Shown here piece by piece: positions 33,779-45,219 of a DNA stretch of 64,000 nt. A program made the position numbers and the translations under genes. The notes under the pieces were generated by a model. It ran no database searches. It was given only the letters and a program-made list of their open reading frames with translations, and was not told the DNA's origin. This stretch comes from Agrypnia vestita (taxonomy: Eukaryota > Arthropoda > Insecta > Trichoptera > Phryganeidae). Numbering within the stretch: the first letter of the stretch is position 1; each line of letters starts with the position of its first letter. The stretch spans positions 124,001 to 188,000 of the forward strand of contig JADDOH010000307.1 in assembly GCA_016648135.1 (NCBI GenBank). Direction: 5' to 3'.

Positions 33779-34250
33779 TCCGTATTCTTAAAATAGCAGT
33801 ATTGCTATTTCTGTATGTTGACAATTATTGTATAACATTGTAATGCCGTTATTTTTGACGTTTTAAATTTGACAGGTTTTAAATTTATGAATTCAATCAT
33901 TCAGAAACCTCTAAAACGTAAACAAACGTCAAGTTATTCATAATTTGTGCATAACAACTTAACGTTTGTTTAAGTTTTAGAGCTTTTTGAATGATTGAAT
34001 TCATTAATTTCAGACCTGTCAAACTTAAAACGTCAAAATTAATTAATTTCAGTATTTAACTGTAACTGGTTGCGGATATTTTATACGAACCGTATGTTTT
34101 TCCGAGAAAAGGTTCTCGAAGTTTCGTTGAATTCTTATTCAACGTCATCAGGAGGACGATCTTTACCCGCGGAGATAGAGGTTTCAATATTATACAATAA
34201 TTGTCATGATATAGAAATAGCAATATTGCTATTTTCAGAATACGGCCGAA
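33779..34250. mobile_element. nested foldback element
   Basis: Outer arms CCGTATTCTTAAAATAGCAG (33779) and its complement ending CAGAATACGG (34248) also share GACAATTATTGTATAA. Within them, 33855-34036 forms a second palindrome: GACGTTTTAAATTTGACAGG / CCTGTCAAACTTAAAACGTC, TGAATTCAATCATTCA / TGAATGATTGAATTCA, CTCTAAAAC / GTTTTAGAG. Between the inner foldback and the right outer arm sits a minus-strand hammerhead-like unit (34115-34154). Confidence 0.65.
34115..34154 (-). ncRNA. hammerhead-like motif, family B copy 1
   Basis: Minus strand: stem I CTC/GAG, core CTGATGA (34151 to 34145), one extra C, stem II GTTGAAT/ATTCAAC with loop AAGA, GAAA, then CTT and C at the predicted cleavage site. 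Stem III is not self-complementary. Flanks are shared with the copy at 44244. Conserved core and 7-bp stem II support relationship to the other motifs; activity is doubtful. Confidence 0.5.
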
Positions 34251-34259
34251 ACTCTGCTA

Positions 34260-34850
34260 TTCAAGATGGTGTAAAAATTAAAAAAAAAATGTGTTTGAAA
34301 TCTACATAATGTTCAGAGCTATTTTTAATAAAATTTCAGAAAAATTAAAAATGGAATAGAAAATGTCTAACTTTAAACTAAATAGAGTGAGAGCTTAGAA
34401 ATACGAGTGCATATTTTGTATATGTTGAAACTAGGAAATATTTTTTATTTATATCAAGGCATATGTATACATTTATATATGCTCCATTTTCTGAATAAAA
34501 ATAATAATTGCACTCTGCTCTTGATCATGCTCTATGCCACTATGCCATGACACTATGCTCTTAGTTAATTGTATCGTCACAAGTTTTGAATAAAAGAGAA
34601 AAAATCTTATGATTCTACTGTTAGATCAAGTTAATTATGCTATTAGTACCGATTCAATGAATACAATTATATATTTTTAATAATAGGTACTCTTTGTTAA
34701 TACGATCGATTGCTTAAAAAATATGATATTAACTAAATAGCTTAGTTCAGTTAAAAATTGTAGATCGCATTGTAATTACATAGTAAAAAACTTCATGGTT
34801 TCAGTGCCCTATTAACTCCAGGTAAAGGATCTCCTAATCCAGGGGTTTTG
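34260..34850. other. AT-rich sequence without recognised gene
   Basis: Nothing supportable seen. Confidence 0.4.
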
Positions 34851-34854
34851 GTCC

Positions 34855-34913
34855 TTTTTACATACACGTATAATAAAATTAACGCTAAATTTTATTATAC
34901 GTGTATGTAAAAA
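34855..34913. repeat. perfect 26-bp hairpin
   Basis: TTTTTACATACACGTATAAT AAAATT pairs without mismatch with the sequence from 34888 to 34913 across a 7-nt loop (AACGCTA). Could be a very short MITE or a small-RNA precursor; no copy elsewhere was noticed. Confidence 0.85.
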
Positions 34914-34914
34914 A

Positions 34915-36325
34915 CTTTCTTGCGAATTGCCAGACTCCGTAAAAATAAGTTTGCCCATATATATTGTTTTTATGTATCTAGTGATAAAAAAATTTGAGGA
35001 TTCTTCGTTAGTGGCATTTCATTGTTTAAATGGTAGGTACCTCTGTGGCTGATTTATTTTTAGTTGCCTGATTTTCATAATTAGATTTAAAAAAATCCCA
35101 TATGCATCTATATTTATTATAATAAATAGTTGTATATGTATAACCTTATAATAATCCAATCTGAATTGTTGTATAACATTATAAGTGATTAAAATACAAA
35201 AAAATATAAACATTTGTATTTAATATATATGACGTTTAACGAATGTGACTGTTATTTTTGAATAACATGATATCTGAGTACATTTGGGACTCGTCATCAT
35301 ACTTTATGACAGTTGTAAATAAAATATCTAGAATACACGGATTTAATGTCACAGACAATAATTTGAACCTTTCCTGTGGTCTGCTCGACATTGTCTACTG
35401 ACTCAGTTTACACTGTGTTCTTTTGTTCTCATTCTAATACGTGTGGTTTATATTAATATTTATACTCGTGTTCAGTAATTCATTTGGTTATCTTACGGCA
35501 GATGAGAATCATATATTTTTAATCATATCTTTCTCAAATAATTTCAAAACGGATTAAAAGGATATATCATTTTATTTACCGATCAGAACCCGGCAAAAGA
35601 TGGTGCGCAGATAACAGGAAATATTCTGCAATTAAAAATGATATAATGAAAAACACGGTAATGCAAGTAGTGGCAAATAGGTTACTTACAACATTAATAA
35701 ATTCGACATTTTACCTTTATGCCTATATATGTATTTTTTTATTTAGGCATGCCAGTGAGTACAAAATGCACTTTTACATTTAATAATTTTTCAAATGTTT
35801 CAGTAATTTATCTACATTGCCATGTTATTTCTTAACTAGACCAAGGTGTGTAATTAAGGAAATAGGCTTATCCATTAAACTCAACAATATAATCCAAATA
35901 CCCGACTAAAATACAGGTATCATCATGTAAGTACTATATAAAATTGTATTATTTCGTAGATGCACACATACAAATATTTTTTGCGCAGCTTTTATATTTT
36001 ATCTTTTTTTAAAAGTATTCTTGTTGTTTTATCTGCTATTGAATTAAATTATACGCACTTATTTTTCGAAATTTAATTAATTTAATATAGTTTTTATTCT
36101 CATTTCTTACGTTAAGCTCATCTCGGCATAGATTCATCCAAGTGAGATAAGTGGCTACTTTCCTTGTATGTATTTAGGTACACAATAAATAAGTAAAAAT
36201 GTTTATCTGTAATATAAAAAAATAACTATATCTAGAAACGTCGGCGTTGAACTAAAACTGTCACTAAAAACTGTTTTGTCGATATTTAATAAAACATATT
36301 CGTTTTCTTTTATTTTTGTAATTTT
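34915..36325. other. AT-rich sequence without recognised gene
   Basis: The minus frame at 35019-35213 is compositional. No family recognised. Confidence 0.4.
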
Positions 36326-36329
36326 GTCT

Positions 36330-36950
36330 TGATTTTTGAAACGCGGGTCGCTGGTGGCGAACCCCTGGCCCTCCGCGGACCGCCCGGGGCACTCCACTCC
36401 GACATGTTTCTTCATTTGCGCGCCACAACTCCGTCCGCGCGCGATGCAATCATTAGCTCGGCCCATCGCTTCTGCAAAAGAACACGAGCCATAACGTCGC
36501 CCGAAAAACCACGCCGCAATACCAAAACAACCTTTCCACTCGAACGCTTCAATATTTCAAGCTCCCTCACAGACCCGGGACGCCCATACCGTCGAGATGC
36601 AATCGACTAATTATTAGAACAGTCGGCACTTAGTAACACGGTTATCGCGGTTGTTTGATGGAATACAAGTTTGATACGCCGCGTGTGGACCCGTCGACAG
36701 TGTGGCTTCGTAATCGCGTCGAATACTGAATCCTTCCGGTCCCGATTGCTGCAAAGTTCGCAGTGGCCCGATATCGTGCGAAACTGCATCGATCAGTACC
36801 TACCGACCCGTTGCCTAGTTACCCGAAATCGTGCAGCATTTTCCCAACATCCGGTTATACATCTAGCGGTGTTCTAAATTTGAATTAGAAAAAATGGCGG
36901 CATCTGTGACAAACGCGCGCTCGTGTATCCACGAATCTATATGACCCCAC
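36330..36950. other. GC-rich, low-repeat island
   Basis: Abruptly GC-richer block without repeat partners, with open frames on both strands (36203-36466 minus, 36329-36610 plus, 36671-36877 plus) none of which I recognise. At its end AAAATGGCGGCATCTGTGAC starts a 16-codon frame (36894-36944) in a good initiation context. Promoter/first-exon region of an unseen gene or conserved non-coding element are both possible. Confidence 0.35.
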
Positions 36951-37243
36951 ATCGGCAGAGTTCAAGAAATGCTAGACGAAAACAATATGCATGCGAAAAT
37001 ATTTATCCATCTAAATTTTAATATTAAGGATGCATTCCTACAAAATATAATTCTTCCCAAAATATAACAATTTAACGGATTTCAAAAAATTTGACAAGAC
37101 GTGTTTGAAAAGGGAAATTTATTTAATTAATCAATTAAATAATTAATAATGTTTTCAGTTCATCATTCAAAAAAAAAGAAGAAAGAAAAAGAAAGAGAAA
37201 AAGAGAAAAAAAGGATGAAAAAATACGTTTTATAATATAAAGA

Positions 37244-37300
37244 ATTTACGGACGTTACACGAAGTTTCGACGGACGGACAGACAAGGAAATTATTATAAT
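37244..37300 (+). mobile_element. SINE-family tail fragment
   Basis: TTTACGGACGTTACACGAAG, CGACGGACGGACAGACAAGG, AAATTATTAT: the tail of the family at 9263/15085, preceded by a purine-rich GA tract (37167-37213). Confidence 0.55.
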
Positions 37301-37309
37301 TGGGATTGT

Positions 37310-38310
37310 TAAGCTATCTTCTCCTTTATATATGTATTACCTTTCATTAGTGTTTGAACAGAATTGTTTCTAAGAATCGTGAAGAAATACAAAAAATCCT
37401 ATAATTTAGCATATTTTTTCAAACTTTTCATATGTAATAAATACAAGTTGTTGAATGTAAAGTATTTAGATGGATAAGGCGAAAAGCGTCTCAAAAAATT
37501 AAAAATGTAGAATTTTTTTTTATTCCCATATAGGTATGTGTTAAAGAATAGAGTTCAAATATCAAGGAGTCGTTTGTAGGACGTAAAGTACCAACATCGC
37601 GGTTATTTTTATGTCCTGGATTTCATGGTCTCGATGTCATTCGAGACTTACGTGCAATAATAATAATTGCCGTGTTTAAAAGTTTCGAAACGTCAAAATT
37701 TCGAATGAATGAATGAAATGTTTTTTGTTTTGTAAAATAATATCGGACAATTACGTCGTTTTTGCAAAAAACGATTTAACAACAACGTGACAAACAAACA
37801 AAAGCTATCGAAATGATCGTGAAATTGCATGTAAATGGATCTGACAGCTGAAAAGAATTCAATATGGCGTAGTTAGTTCTGGTATCGCATTTCCGCTACA
37901 TGTTCTGTGTAGCGGAACAACTTCCGTTACAATAAAAAATTTACCCAGAATGCGCCAAAAGAAGAATAACTGTAAGAAACAATCGTTACATGTGTGCATG
38001 TCGCACAATCCCTGCGTAGAAAGCATTTTTTCTCCGCTTGGTCTTTTCAAACATCGCCTGAATTTCATTTCAAGTTCGGATGATATTATTTTGTTTTGTG
38101 GAAAAATATCTTCCCCATTTACCTATGTCTTAAAAGTATACAAAAGATCCGTAAAAACGTTCTTGTAAATTATACTCCTCTGTACTCAAGTCCCTATAAA
38201 ATGTTTGGCGTTAATTGTATCATTCTTCGTTCGCTAGTTCGATGGAATTAAGTCAGAAAACGAACTGGTGACTGTCCGCTTGCAAGGCCCTTTCTCCTCC
38301 GTAATCCTTC
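37310..38310. other. sequence without recognised gene
   Basis: Short unsupported frames at 37859-38168 on both strands. No repeat family recognised. Confidence 0.35.
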
Positions 38311-38318
38311 AAACTAGG

Positions 38319-38455
38319 TATAGGTCTTTTCATGTAACCTTGCAATTGAGTTAGTGTGGACACAGTGCGTAATACGAAAGAATGCGCGCACTGTACAATT
38401 ACACACTGTAGTACCCACACTAACTCAATTGCAAGCTTATATGAAAAGACCTATA
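38319..38455. mobile_element. 137-bp foldback MITE
   Basis: Arms TATAGGTCTTTTCATGTAAC and TTGCAATTGAGTTAGTGTGG pair with CCACACTAACTCAATTGCAA and the final TATGAAAAGACCTATA, leaving a loop of about 50 bp. Two small mismatched patches separate the paired blocks. Confidence 0.8.
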
Positions 38456-38744
38456 CTTTATTCTTTACGGCCGTAAATGCTTTATACAAATCCCAGAAAT
38501 TTCTGAACATTTTGTGACAAAACATATACTGATACTATATTTAAGGTGGCAAACGGAGAAATTAATGTTGTTTGAGATATAAAGTCTATTAAATATCCCT
38601 AAAATATTTTTAGTTTTTTTTTAAGAACTTACACGCTGAAAGCAAAGAAATGTATGTGCGCTAAATTTTGTCAGGTGGAGTGGGCCCTCTTTATCTTCCA
38701 CAGGATTCAATTGAATAAAATTCGTATATAATAAAACATATTAT

Positions 38745-38935
38745 GTATGAACATACATTTATACCTTGACGAGAAGGTATAAATGTTGGATAGTCAGGGA
38801 AGACAGGAGGGTGTCTTTGTTGTGCGCAGGGTCCTAAAGAGAACCGTGCAAGATGTTGGCTAAGGGTCGTAGGATTGTATTGAGAATAGGCATACAGATA
38901 TATATCATACATACATATAGTATATGAGCAACTTG
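38745..38935 (+). repeat. relative of the 30.6-kb degenerate repeat
   Basis: Shares a GGGTCCTAAAGA segment and the GGATTGTA..GAG spacing with units at 30570-30985. Downstream, 39105-39205 ends in AATAAATAAATAAATATA and resembles a plus-strand non-LTR 3' tail. Confidence 0.4.
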
Positions 38936-39209
38936 ACCTTGGACCCAAATTTTTTAGGTGATTAAACCTAAAAATAAATCTTGAATTAGAAACATGGGCA
39001 GACACATAATCGATACACTCACCAAATTCTTTTGTCTTTTGTATTGAATATTTTATAACTCATGTACCTACCACTTTTGAAAAATACCAAATTATATAAC
39101 TTATTGTAAGCTCCAACTGTCGGAGCACAGATTCATCTAGTGTGGCTTACATAGTCCGATCAAAATTGTCTGTTTCAGTTGTATATAAGAATAAATAAAT
39201 AAATATAAT

Positions 39210-40020
39210 ACAATGGATGAATTTGATTTTAGATTCGCATAAATTTTCATCATACATCAAAAGAATTGTAAATATAGATTTCTGATAGATAGCATACAAT
39301 TATATATATAATAATAATGTAGGTACAAAAAGAATATTTATACCATTACTAAAAATACTTATAAGCCCATTTTTACTAGAGAGAGTCGCACAAATTTCTC
39401 TACAGGAAGTGACTTAATTCTTAAAATTACGTTTTACGCTCAAAAAACATTCACAATAATGTTTTAATTATGTAATATATATACGTAATGTGACAAGTAT
39501 GAAAATTGGCATTAAGAATGCAGTCAGTTATGAATAAACTGGTGTAATAAAATTCACAGTTTTTTTTAAAAATAATTAATAAATTTAAATTTATGAATAT
39601 GAAGAAAATACTGGGGAGCTAGTAAAGTGGGTATGCATTCACAAATCAATAAAACCTCCCATCCGAAATAAAGTTGATTCATCCTATAAATCATTCCCAT
39701 GTGCTCAGGAATTCGCAGGCAGCTGAGAAAAATAAACTAGTTCGAAGAAACAATAAAGAAGTGTTATAAAAAGAGTTGCATTATAGTAAGTCTTGTTTCA
39801 AATGTGTCCAAGTTTTTTTGTTTATTCAAATTTGTATCTCAAGTTTGCAAATATGATCACTGGATGGGAGGGGGTAATTTATTCGTCTATTGAACTGTTG
39901 CGTAGGCGGTGTCGTTGGTGCCTCGTGCGAGATAAAAAAAAACTTAAATATTTTGGACCCGGAAAATCATCATATTCAAATAAAACACAAATTACTTTGT
40001 TTTCACCACTATATTAGATT
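39210..40020. other. AT-rich sequence without recognised gene
   Basis: Near 39990-40010, TTGTTTTCACCACTATATTA is the reverse of the conserved sequence found after other hammerhead motifs (GTGGTGAAAACAAA). It therefore belongs to the element whose ribozyme is at 40025. Confidence 0.4.
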
Positions 40021-40024
40021 AAAA

Positions 40025-40065
40025 AATCTACATGTTTCGAGAACAATGTTCTCTTCATCAGGATT
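40025..40065 (-). ncRNA. hammerhead ribozyme-like motif 3
   Basis: Minus strand: stem I AATC/GATT, core CTGATGA, one extra A, 6-bp stem II GAGAAC/GTTCTC with loop ATT, GAAA, self-complementary ACATGT, cleavage-site A (GUA). Every core position matches the copies at 3814 and 30469, yet stems I-III have different, still complementary bases. Followed on the minus strand by AGTGGTGAAAACAAAGTAAT, as at 48700. Confidence 0.78.
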
Positions 40066-40079
40066 ATTGTGTACCACAA

Positions 40080-41475
40080 AGTTCAAGCCTTCATACAGAA
40101 GAAGAAAAAATATTCTTCGAACAGTCATCATATTCACTACCAAGAGTTGCATTCTTTTGTTGAGAGGGGAGGAAAATATCATATAGTGTTTTATGTAGTG
40201 TTTTTTATCACCAATGAGTTAACTCATTGTGTTTTAAATACCATAAAAAATTATCCTTGCAAAAACTTTAATCTTGCAAAAGAGCATTAAACAATGTAAT
40301 ATTAGTTAAAGAAGATTCAGATAAGTATGTTCCCCAGTATTTTTTTTAGCGTTACATGTTTCAGTTTTAGTTGAATGATTATTGCATTTAAAATCAGTTT
40401 TCACAGTTTTAACCCATCAATAGCATAGATAAACGGAAAGTAATATAATGATTCATGTATTGGTTTATATCTTGTCATCCAAAAGAAGCTGTATAAAAAA
40501 AGTTACGTGAAATAGACTTGAAAAGAGTCCAATCGAAACATATTTAAATAAATTTAAATTTATTTATTCCTTTTTTTTCAAATACATATACTTAACATAA
40601 GCATATTTTGATTTTGTTTTGAGTGCATTCTTTTAACGTAAAAAAATGATTAAAGCCAGGATTAATAATACATGAATATACTGTTTTGGATAAATTTACA
40701 ACAAAAAAGGAATTTGTGCGATGTTCGCAATTTTCAATATATTTTAATCAAACTGAGAGAAAAAAACAATTCAACGTTATTCTCTATTTTATACAGTGTG
40801 GCACTTTTAGGATGAGTCATAAAAAATACCAATATTGACTTACAATGGTTAGGTAATCTTTATTCCACAGAGCAGAGAATCTGGGGTATTAATAAGTTTA
40901 TTGTCTAATTATTGTCTTATTTTCACTTTCTCTACATATTATTCTCTTCTTCTTGTCTTTCTAATGCATAATTCTGTATATAATCCTAATTGCAATATTT
41001 ATACTTATATGGCGAAACAGGTATTGCACAATCGTCCTGGTTATGCTGGCATAAATTTATTATAATTATCATTCTCAGATTTTAAAATAATATGTGAGAA
41101 TTGTTTTAATAATATTTTTCTTAAGTTCATCTTGCCGAATTTTTTTAAAGTATTTAAAATATTACTCTAGGCTTCCATTTACCATAAACACTAGGCGAAA
41201 AATCAAATAAATTGAAATAATTTATATTATATAATAAACGTATTTTCACAATTCATGCTAAAATTAACTATATTTATATTCGTATAAAATAATTTTAAAA
41301 TAAATATTCCTACGATATAGGTGTGGATTGATTTTACAAGACTCTGGAATATTTCGCATAGCAGCCGATCAACCCATTGTCGGTTGTACAAATTCACTAT
41401 TGTAGGTGGCGGCAGTAAAAAACTCACATACGAAACAAGGCGTGCAAGTTAAACATGTATACAACTCACAATTTT
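40080..41475. other. AT-rich sequence without recognised gene
   Basis: No Penelope coding region could be recognised on the minus strand upstream of the motif at 40025. Short frames at 41227-41427 are unsupported. Confidence 0.35.
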
Positions 41476-41479
41476 TTTA

Positions 41480-41660
41480 AAGATGTGGTAGTCTATCATG
41501 GGTGGAATTGGTGATCGTTACATTGTTTAAAGTGATCCCTTAAGCCAGCCGCACGATATGTCGTAAGCCCTATGAACACCCAAAAAGACTTCCATACCTA
41601 CTTTCCCATATAAAAATAGCTTCGTCTCTATGAGACATCTATAATATATCTTGACAAATT
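41480..41660 (-). repeat. dispersed roughly 170-bp repeat, copy 4 (best preserved)
   Basis: Reverse copy with all blocks: ATCATGGGTGGAATTGGTGA, AGTGATCCCTTAAGCCAGCC, TATGTCGTAAGCCCTATGAA, ACTTTCCCATATAAAAATAG, CTTCGTCTCTATGAGACATC. Useful as the family reference in this window. Confidence 0.75.
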
Positions 41661-42355
41661 CACTAGATTGTGAAATTGACATGGTCACCGAAAATCTGAA
41701 CACTTGTCTGCAGATCCAGTGGCCGAGGTCCAGCTCATTAAATAATGGAAAATAATAACAAGTGAATAGCAATAATACAATCTTCATAGGCCTGTCTACC
41801 ATTTAGATGCATAATTGTCCCCCGTTCATTAAAAAAATATTATATCATATCATAAAGAATTACTTAGACATAGAATATGCCAGTAGAACTAAGTACAGTT
41901 TAATGTATTAAATTTTTATTTATTTTTTGTTCCCCATGAATTATATATATGTACCTTCTTATTTATTTTAAAGTGCCCTAATTATTGTTTATTTCCTCTT
42001 TAAATAAGTTTTAATTCTATATTAAATTTTTTTTTTTGGTTCATTTTATCTTCTTATCTTATTTATCTGGTATATTGGTTTAATTATCTTTATTTCACTC
42101 TATTATTAATTTTTTAAAGGTTTACAATTATTACTATTTGCTTTTGTACTAATTATTGTTTATATAAATTGTTTTGTATATACATAAAACATGTTTTATG
42201 TTAGGTATATAAAAATCTTTATAACTTTATTTTACTATAAAAGCTCACTAGGGATTGAAGAATAAGTAAATAAATTATTCTTATTTCTATAAATTATAAA
42301 TAAATATCTTAAAACGAAAAAAAGTAAAAAAAAATTATCATTCGGGAGCGCAATC
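41660..42355. other. AT-rich sequence without recognised gene
   Basis: Nothing supportable seen. Confidence 0.4.
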
Positions 42356-42359
42356 ACCA

Positions 42360-42650
42360 ACAACGTCAATTACTGCTTCCCAATTTGCTTGGAAGACAGT
42401 CCATTCCACTCCACAAGAATTTCAAGTGTCCAGTGTCCTTGTGGTGTAACTTTCGTCCTCTTCCACAGTCGCCAGAAGGGCCTGGTCATCAAAATCCGAA
42501 GATCGACCCTTCCCTTAGTTGCCGTCTAAACTGGTATGACCAGCTTTGAAGCGATCAAGCCACTGTCGGCATGCCATTTCGCTGATCGTTATTTCGCCGA
42601 AAAGATCGTTGAGATCGCGAAATTACTCGGCAGCTTTCCACTCTTTCTAT
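42360..42650 (-). pseudogene. mariner transposase remnant
   Basis: Minus strand encodes DLFGEITISEMACRQWLDRF followed by KAGHTSLDGN, then, after a stop and frame change, GRSSDFDDQALLATVEEDES and TTRTLDT. These match the N-terminal W..F..G..S/L.D and GRP..FDDD.L..L.E.DP..T motifs of mariner transposases. Only the DNA-binding part is left, and stops rule out function. Different subfamily from the remnant at 21610. Confidence 0.75.
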
Positions 42651-42769
42651 GGTGCAATGGTGTTTTATCAATGAATTATATTACGTCAAGTAAAAAAGAA
42701 ACTTCGCCAAAATTTTATTTTATTTAATTTAATTATGCATCAGTCTTTGTTTGTGGTCGTTGGCATCTA

Positions 42770-42850
42770 TCTCACTGGCGCCTTCAGTGGGCATTTCGCT
42801 GGCATCTCATTCCGAGTGTTTCGGGTTCGATTCTCGGTGATATCACAATT
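42770..42850 (+). mobile_element. possible tRNA-derived SINE head
   Basis: CGGGTTCGATTCTCGG is a good box B with a pairable T stem. Upstream, CACTGGCGCCTTCAGTGGGC is a plausible but weak box A region. No full cloverleaf; the following 120 bp may be the SINE body. Confidence 0.4.
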
Positions 42851-42859
42851 AATATTCGT

Positions 42860-43375
42860 GATTTTCTCAAGCCTGGGTATTTTTGTGATATGTTTCGCTT
42901 CAGTAATTGGGCTTCAAGGCCCTGTTAATTTTTTCGGCATCAAATTTTTATCCATTAAACTTAACTACATTTAATGTGCAAGCGATAAAAGTGGCACAAC
43001 ACAATTAATACATTAATTATAATGCATGAGAAAAAATAAATTAAAAGCAATTGGTTTTAGTTTTCGATGCGAGACAATTAACTTTTAATCATGGCGTATT
43101 GAATAACAGCAAGGAGAAGAAGAAAATGTATCTCATTGAATAATTATTCTAATATTATTTAGACACATATCCTTTTCCCACGAGCCAACAATGGCGCGGG
43201 GTTATAAAAACTGGTATGTCTCAAGTTTGATGGAATATCTGATCTTCTGTGGGAACAGCCACGGGCGTGCGCTATCATTTTTTATTAACATATATAGTAG
43301 TTTTTATAGCCCTATATTGTATGGAATTATTCGACTTGGATGGGTGTATGCGCATAAATAAGATCGCGGCCACGC
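42860..43375. other. sequence without recognised gene
   Basis: Nothing supportable seen. Composition becomes more mixed toward 43380. Confidence 0.35.
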
Positions 43376-43379
43376 TTCC

Positions 43380-43610
43380 AGTAGTCCACGGGCTGTAGGA
43401 TATAATTATTTCGATCATTTCTGCTATGCTAGATATGTAATACCACCGGAAAAATAATCACCGTGCAGAACGGGCGGGACGCTTTGGTCGAAAAATTAAA
43501 CTGCATTTTATTAGAATCGCCACCGATGCATGTGTGATTTAATCAAATTTCATTTCATTTATCGGCCAACGGGTAATTTGGTGTAAAATAAATACGGAAG
43601 CTTTTCTTTA
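43380..43610. other. candidate conserved regulatory sequence
   Basis: Low-repeat, mixed-composition block with homeodomain-type cores and GATCGCGGCC-like GC patches. No open frame or repeat partner. Enhancer-like by texture only. Confidence 0.25.
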
Positions 43611-43852
43611 ATAATTACAGAACAACATCTAGGTATATTCATTTACCACCACATTAGGTACCTGTCGCCCAATAAATTAATTTAAATTTCGTATTTTTTG
43701 TAAAACTTTTAGAATTTATATTACACATTATACTAAAAAAATCTTTAAACTTCGTTATCGTTTATCGTAGCAATTGAGTCTTGATTGCTTTTATATAATT
43801 TTTACAATTTGTCATTTAGACGTGATGAATATTATATAAAATAAATTAATAG

Positions 43853-44060
43853 CGCGCCACGGAAGACGTGGCATGACCAGTTTAACCAGATACTGGAAGA
43901 TGGTCCTGTTAGAAGCCTGAACAACCGTCGAGCTTGCATGCGAAGATGTATGAATGTAGATGAAGCGAAAGTTGTATGTCAGGACAGAAAAGCATGGCGC
44001 TCTATCCTATTTGCTACCACCTCGGGGAAACGGCGTGATGGTAAGTTAGTTAGTAATTAA
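43853..44060 (+). mobile_element. RTE-like non-LTR 3' tail
   Basis: Encodes PRKTWHDQF.QILEDGPVRS, LNNRRACMRRCMNVDEA, KVVCQDRKAWRSILFATTSG, then GTGATGGTAAGTTAGTTAGT. Same family as 1828 but opposite strand; truncated at the 5' side. Confidence 0.75.
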
Positions 44061-44243
44061 TAGATGTCTAATAGAGACGAAGCTATTTTTTTATACTTTA
44101 ACATACTCAAAATATTCTGAATACCTACCAATATTATATTAAAAATAGTTGGAATCTTTTTTTCACACACTTCAACTAATTTCTTCATCCAAGGTAGGAA
44201 GCATTAATCAGTCCGCCTTATACCTCCGCGGGTACAGGTCGTC

Positions 44244-44283
44244 TTCCTGATGATGTTGAATACGAATTCAACGAAACGTCGAG
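44244..44283 (+). ncRNA. hammerhead-like motif, family B copy 2
   Basis: Core CTGATGA 44247-44253, one extra T, stem II GTTGAAT/ATTCAAC with loop ACGA, GAAA 44273-44276, then ACGT (self-complementary, 4 bp) and C at the cleavage position, giving a canonical GUC triplet. Stem I is weak (TTC/GAG including a wobble). Flanks are homologous to 34115 in opposite orientation. Confidence 0.52.
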
Positions 44284-44454
44284 AATCGTTTCTCTGAAAA
44301 ACATACGGTTCCTATAAAATATCCGTAACTATTTACAGTTAAATATCAATGATATAATATCGAGATAAATACATGCTAAATGCACTTGCCTGAGTATATG
44401 ATAGAATAAAGAATGAACAAATTAAGAAAAAAACGTAAAGCAGATCTTAGAGTA

Positions 44455-44645
44455 AAAAACGGTCGCTCAGGTGTTTTGGTCGTGTTGAGCGAACGAATGA
44501 GAAAAGAATAGTTATATGACGCAAGTGTTGACGGTGCCAGAAAGAAGGGGCGACCGCGGAAGACCTGGCATGATTAGATTAACCTGATACTGAAAGATGG
44601 TCCTGTCAGGAGCTTCAGCAATGTTGAGCTTGCACACAATATATT
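44455..44645 (+). mobile_element. RTE-like non-LTR 3' tail
   Basis: Contains CAGGTGTTTTGGTCGTGTTG (FGHVE block), RGRPRKTWHD-like GCGACCGCGGAAGACCTGGC and ILKDGPVRSFSNVELA. Truncated before the CQDR block. Second copy within 600 bp of 43853, possibly an old tandem of the same family. Confidence 0.68.
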
Positions 44646-44773
44646 GTAGAGCAGATATTTTTTCGAGTATAATAATAACCTTTACAATATGTTTTAATTT
44701 TGGCGCGCGTTTTAAAATTTAAAAAATCTGACACTACTTATGTCAACACCTAATATATATTCCAAATATGAAC

Positions 44774-45212
44774 AAGGCAAATGCAGCCACTTGGGAGGTG
44801 TCCAAGAGACGCGTAGCAAGCGACGCACTGCGGACACAGGTGTGATATGAAAGAAGAAGAATACACAATATATTCCTGTAAATAATTATCATTCCCCAGT
44901 TGTACGCGGTATTCATTCCATTTTGGAATGGCCGCCTACACACTTAACAATAATTATTAGGGGACGTTATGATGAAAACACTTATTTCAACAATAAGGCA
45001 AATGCAGCCACCTGGGAGGTGTCCAAGAGACGCGTAGCAAGCGACGCACTGCGGACACAGGTGTGATATGAAAGAAGAAGAATACACAATATATTCCTGT
45101 AAATAATTATCATTCCCCAGTTGTACGCGGTATTCATTCCATTTTGGAATGGCCGCCTACACACTTAACAATAATTATTAGGGGACGTTATGATGAAAAC
45201 ACTTATTTCAAC
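44774..45212 (+). repeat. nearly identical 221-bp tandem duplication
   Basis: AAGGCAAATGCAGCCAC starts at 44774 and again at 44995, and each unit ends CACTTATTTCAAC. I see essentially one base difference (TTGGGAGG versus CTGGGAGG). The unit contains CAAGAGACGCGTAGCAAGCG and an open minus frame that is duplicated with it. Recent duplication or assembly artefact. Confidence 0.9.
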
Positions 45213-45219
45213 GAGTGTT

